From the NCBI GenBank assembly GCA_965661005.1, contig CBFICB010000001.1, positions 1 through 64,000 of the forward strand: a stretch of 64,000 nt of DNA. Reading direction: 5' to 3'. The notes below the pieces were generated by a model. It ran no database searches. It worked only from the letters and a program-made list of their open reading frames with translations, and was not told where the DNA came from. The position numbers and the translations under genes are program-made. How positions within the stretch are numbered: position 1 is the first letter of the stretch; each line of letters begins with the position of its first letter. Positions 60,707 to 64,000 of this stretch are shown piece after piece. This stretch comes from UBA5109 sp965661005 (GTDB lineage: Bacteria; Pseudomonadota; Gammaproteobacteria; Pseudomonadales; Pseudohongiellaceae).

Positions 60707-63046
60707 TCAATAAACCCATGGTCTTGCTTGTTTAATAGCTAAATCACCATCGTAAGTAATCTTGAATTCAATCTCCATGGCAAACTTCTGCCCTGCTTCA
60801 ATCTGATAAAGCTCTCGAAATCCATTATGAATCCGGTTCATATAACCCCGTAAATCATTCTTGAATTCTTGAGTCAACAAGAGTTCACCATCTGTTCTGT
60901 TGGATCTGCTTATTTGACGATCATTCACAGGTAACACTGAATTTAAGAGAAGCTCTTCAGGAATGGATTCTTCATTTGGATTGGTAACCAGATCTTCACC
61001 AACTTGGACATTAATGTAATAAGTTCGACCTGGGTTGACCCCTGTCACTTCGTAAACGATATTATCACTGACTGCCACACCATTAACCGCTTCGTCATCA
61101 TAATTCGGGTGCACCAGAATACCCATGGCCGCTGTAAAGTGGTCGATCCTATAAAATTCTCTTTCTTCAAAAGCGCGAAAATTCCAAAGTGATGCAAACA
61201 CCTGTTTGACTGATTTGGCTATATGGCCTTCATCAGGTCGATGGGTATAAGAGTCATAGAGCCCCGCTCCACTGAAGCCCGGTAGATCTTCATTATTGGT
61301 GCTTGAACGTAAACGAATGGGCATGTTTTCAGGGAAAGAATTTTGTAGCTCAGCCAAGTCATCCATCATCCATGCAGGCATGTTTCCCTCTTCAATTCCA
61401 TCGCGCAAAATTTCAAGCACCCGCTCGCGTTCATCTGCATCATCATCAAAACCCGGTAGCGCTAGCATGCGTTCAATATCATTGTAAAAATTATTAAATT
61501 TCATAAATTCATCATAGTAATAAAAGGGTATGGCAAACCCATTCGGAATCGCTTTTGCAGGAAAATCCAAAGTTCCTAGTGTAGCTACATTAGCTGCTTT
61601 AACGCCGACATTGACGGAGTCAATGAAGTCAACTTCTCTTAAAGGTCTAATTAGAGTGACACTTAAATCTCGAGGGGGCAGTTGTGGTTCTATTGGGCGC
61701 AAATCTGCAAAAAAATTCTCAACTTCGGTGGCGGAGGCTTCACGAATTTCATAACCATTAGCAGCCACTCTGTAAAATACATAGCGCCCAACTAATTGCT
61801 GAATTTCTTCTTGCTCTGTTGCATTACGAATGTAAGCATTTGGAATATTGTCTTGTACGGCTCGTAAATTGACATGAGATAAAGGAGTCTGCCGAAAGCC
61901 TGTAATAATTCCAGCAACATGGGGCATCTCATTCGGTAAACTTTTGTAGACCACCACGTCGCGAGCACCTGGCCTTTCGTCCAAGTCCATTAGGCGTAAA
62001 ATTCCAAAGCCTTCTGCTTCATTCAGAGGTAAATAAGCGATATTCGAATATTCATCTTCATCCAAAAATACTGACAAATTTCCTGCATCGAACTGGTCTT
62101 GCTGAGTTTCATAAAGATTTACGGCTGCTGGCATTGGATGGTATGCAAGCTTTTCTTCCAGAATAGGCGCATTTTTGACCAACTCATCATGAGCAACTTT
62201 CAACAAATCATACGAGTACCTATCAAAAGGTTCAAACTCATAGGTATAAAGTCCGGCTTCGCCATTGGGTGCACTTAATAGCGGTCTATATACTAAAACT
62301 CCACGCATTACTCTGCCGTCATTTTGACCCATGCCATCTCTTGAGTTCATGCCATAAGTACGCATGAAATTAGAGTGATTACGATGCCTGACGGTATCCA
62401 TAAAATAAGTTTGAGGGCTGGCAGTGTTGGCGCCTGTAATAATAAACTTGACATATTCCAGGCTAATTAGACCGGTATCAATCGAAACATCTTCTCCCTG
62501 ATAAGAAAGCCTCTCAAATTCCTCACGTGTTGCAAGACTGGCAAGTCCATCACGAGGATCAATATCGACAGGGTCGGTATAACTGGCATTTCTGGATGTC
62601 CCAAATCGGCCACCACCAAAGCCGCCACCACCAAAACGGCCTCCGAAACTGGATTCTGGCATCACCAGTTCCTGATTAATTAATGTTCCGCTGTTATCTT
62701 TATCTAGCGCTAATAGTCGCCAGTCGGCATTCGCTATTTCATTAGCAGACAACATCCAGTTAGCGTCCTGGTCAATGGCTCCAAGAATGACATCTCTGGT
62801 AGCCTCCTCAGAAGGATTAATATCGCCAAGCCCCAGCTCAACGCTATCCAGAATGCCATTATTATCTTCATCGTATTCTTCCAATATTGCAGGCAGGAGT
62901 TGAATTTCATCCCAACTCAAAAAACTGTCTCGAACCGTATTTAAGTTATTTACCGCTCTATTGAGGGTAGTTGAACTCTGCGCAAGTAATGCTGAGCTCG
63001 GCAATAAAATAATCAGGCAGCTTAGTAATATGTCTATTTTTTTCAT
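60707..63046 (-). CDS. Exported EF-hand protein with phosphohistidine and PEP/pyruvate-binding (dikinase-like) domains
   Basis: A 779-residue protein with a signal peptide (cut near LLA-QSS, residue 22-23). Three EF-hand loops follow at 59-70, 92-103 and 115-126 (DEDNNGILDSVE; DKDNSGTLINQE), then a Gly-rich linker at 134-148. In the middle is TPLSHVNLRAVQDNIPNAYI with His391, strongly like the phosphohistidine site LSHVSVRA of plant glucan water dikinase. The PEP/pyruvate-binding ATP-grasp domain comes after it (IRLRSSTNNEDLPGFSGAGLYDSYTH; end IKQARPWVY). Domain order is that of glucan/water dikinases, not PPDK. Export and calcium sites are unexpected for an ATP-dependent enzyme. The substrate is unknown. 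Confidence 0.78.
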   Translation of the reverse strand: MKKIDILLSCLIILLPSSALLAQSSTTLNRAVNNLNTVRDSFLSWDEIQLLPAILEEYDEDNNGILDSVELGLGDINPSEEATRDVILGAIDQDANWMLSANEIANADWRLLALDKDNSGTLINQELVMPESSFGGRFGGGGFGGGRFGTSRNASYTDPVDIDPRDGLASLATREEFERLSYQGEDVSIDTGLISLEYVKFIITGANTASPQTYFMDTVRHRNHSNFMRTYGMNSRDGMGQNDGRVMRGVLVYRPLLSAPNGEAGLYTYEFEPFDRYSYDLLKVAHDELVKNAPILEEKLAYHPMPAAVNLYETQQDQFDAGNLSVFLDEDEYSNIAYLPLNEAEGFGILRLMDLDERPGARDVVVYKSLPNEMPHVAGIITGFRQTPLSHVNLRAVQDNIPNAYIRNATEQEEIQQLVGRYVFYRVAANGYEIREASATEVENFFADLRPIEPQLPPRDLSVTLIRPLREVDFIDSVNVGVKAANVATLGTLDFPAKAIPNGFAIPFYYYDEFMKFNNFYNDIERMLALPGFDDDADERERVLEILRDGIEEGNMPAWMMDDLAELQNSFPENMPIRLRSSTNNEDLPGFSGAGLYDSYTHRPDEGHIAKSVKQVFASLWNFRAFEEREFYRIDHFTAAMGILVHPNYDDEAVNGVAVSDNIVYEVTGVNPGRTYYINVQVGEDLVTNPNEESIPEELLLNSVLPVNDRQISRSNRTDGELLLTQEFKNDLRGYMNRIHNGFRELYQIEAGQKFAMEIEFKITYDGDLAIKQARPWVY

Positions 63047-63266
63047 CAGCAGAGTTTATAAATAACAATTTTTAAATTTATCATTTCCCGAGAATATCCG
63101 AATCTACATTGTAAAGATTGCATTGGCCATCCTGTTATTGAGCGAAATCAGGCATACTCGTTAAAACCAACTACTACTATTATGCATAGATTTATTGGAG
63201 AATTTACCCGCTTTCACCTAGAATAGCCGCCCTTTTCAGTATTTAACGTAAAAATGAGTATATAAC

Positions 63267-64000
63267 TTGTCCTCAGATACTAAACAATACGTGTCTTGGT
63301 TCAGACATTCCTCGCCCTATATCAATGCCTATAGGGGGAAAGTCTTTGTCATTTTATTGCCTGGAGAAGCACTTGCTCATGAAAATTTTCATAACATTGC
63401 TCATGACATTACGCTATTAAACAGTCTAGGTGTCAAGCTGGTGCTGGTGCACGGCGCAAGGCCACAGATTGATCAAGCGCTGGAAGCAGCTGGACTAAAA
63501 GCAAATCTTCAGGAAGAACCAAGCGGCAAGGTCCACAGGTCACTACGCGTGACTGATAGTGAAAGCCTGACCCACATAAAAAAAGTGGTTGGGCAAATGC
63601 GTATAGACATTGAAGCCATGTTCTCCATGGGCTTGATTAACTCGCCTATGCATGGTGCCGATATCAATATCTGTGGGGGTAATTTTGTTGTTGCCAAACC
63701 CTATGGCGTGCAGAACGGAATTGATTACGCTCTTACTGGTGAGGTTCGCAAAGTAAACAATGAGGCCATTCTGGCTCAATTGGCTTGCAACAACATCGTT
63801 TTGCTTTCGAACCTTGGCTATTCAGCAACGGGTGAGGTTTTTAACCTTACTGCCGAAGAGGTCGCTGCTGAAACAGCCATAGCTGTGAAAGCAGATAAAT
63901 TACTGATATATAGCAAGGAACCAGGCATTCTGGATAAAGAAGGAATCGCTATAAGTAAGTTAAGTGCCGAACAAGCCCAAAAGCTTATTAAAGAAAAATC
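63267..64000 (+). CDS. argA: N-acetylglutamate synthase (amino-acid N-acetyltransferase), partial
   Basis: The frame starts with TTG 63267 (SSDTKQYVSWFRHSSPYINAYRGKVFVILLPGEAL) and runs off the window end. About 244 residues cover the amino-acid-kinase-like domain: LVLVHGARPQIDQAL, ALTGEVRKVNNEAI and LLSNLGYSATGEVFNL. The C-terminal GNAT acetyltransferase domain lies outside. This is the first step of arginine synthesis. No ATG in frame fits, since an upstream ATG is followed at once by a stop. It is separated from argE by the accessory region. Confidence 0.9.
   Translation, partial: MSSDTKQYVSWFRHSSPYINAYRGKVFVILLPGEALAHENFHNIAHDITLLNSLGVKLVLVHGARPQIDQALEAAGLKANLQEEPSGKVHRSLRVTDSESLTHIKKVVGQMRIDIEAMFSMGLINSPMHGADINICGGNFVVAKPYGVQNGIDYALTGEVRKVNNEAILAQLACNNIVLLSNLGYSATGEVFNLTAEEVAAETAIAVKADKLLIYSKEPGILDKEGIAISKLSAEQAQKLIKEK

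Noticed and set aside
1..64000. CRISPR array, rRNA operon or insertion sequence
   Set aside because: No regularly spaced repeats, rRNA sequence or transposase frame was seen anywhere in the window.

Overview
The window is chromosomal DNA from a moderately AT-rich gammaproteobacterium. Gene order is the best clue. The run gshB-tonB-yqgE-ruvX-pilT-yggS-proC-yggT-metX-metW-rdgB-hemW, the hemCDXY and argH pair, lptM-lysA-dapF-DUF484 and hemB/trxA/rho/ubiD all resemble the Pseudomonas-type arrangement. A free-living, probably marine, relative of Pseudomonadales/Cellvibrionales is my inference; no rRNA or complete tRNA is present to confirm it.

Layout. 1-650: the end of an integrated element, with the C-terminal half of a tyrosine recombinase and then a 3' fragment of a tRNA-Phe gene that marks the attachment site. 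783-3825: a yjbE-yjbH-yjbF exopolysaccharide operon lacking yjbG. 4136-6352: a CDP-alcohol phosphotransferase and an LPG-synthase-type membrane protein. 6323-11100: a tightly overlapping minus-strand operon of GTP cyclohydrolase II, RibD-like reductase, MDR dehydrogenase, 6-pyruvoyl-tetrahydropterin-synthase homologue with an altered active site, GT4 glycosyltransferase and methyltransferase. It looks like a dedicated pathway for a pteridine- or pyrimidine-derived conjugate. 11182-23438: housekeeping genes (cysQ, yrfG, hslR, gshA, dsbB, hemB, trxA, rho, ubiD) around an arsM-like methyltransferase and a TVP38/flavoprotein-disulfide-reductase fusion.

23534-24181: a double-glycine-leader bacteriocin-like gene interrupted by one amber codon, then a perfect hairpin and a small membrane protein that could be its immunity partner. 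24243-37365: DUF2238, NAD(P)HX epimerase, Hsp20, hemCDXY, argH, lemA plus an M48 protease, lptM-lysA-dapF-DUF484. 38393-48755: gshB through hemW, in which pilT carries three in-frame stop codons but no frameshift. 48819-48971: a stub encoding only the Fe-S N-terminus of an FNR/Anr regulator. 49017-51627: a BtuFCD-type ABC importer. 51667-53293: a thioesterase and argE.

53308-63046: about 9.7 kb of accessory DNA between argE and argA, which are close neighbours in Pseudomonas. It holds two homologous MoaF/phenolic-acid-decarboxylase-like calycins (one exported), a cupin lipoprotein, a LuxR regulator divergent from a PhyH dioxygenase-calycin-SDR-MFS operon, a DUF418 membrane protein, and an exported EF-hand protein with glucan-water-dikinase-like catalytic modules. 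Related palindromic repeats lie at its left edge and inside it. The window ends inside argA.

Together the core genes cover heme (hemB, hemCDXY, hemW), glutathione (gshA, gshB), arginine (argA, argE, argH), lysine/peptidoglycan (lysA, dapF), methionine (metXW) and proline (proC) synthesis. The most unusual material is the pteridine-type operon, the interrupted bacteriocin locus, the stop-riddled pilT and the argE-argA island.
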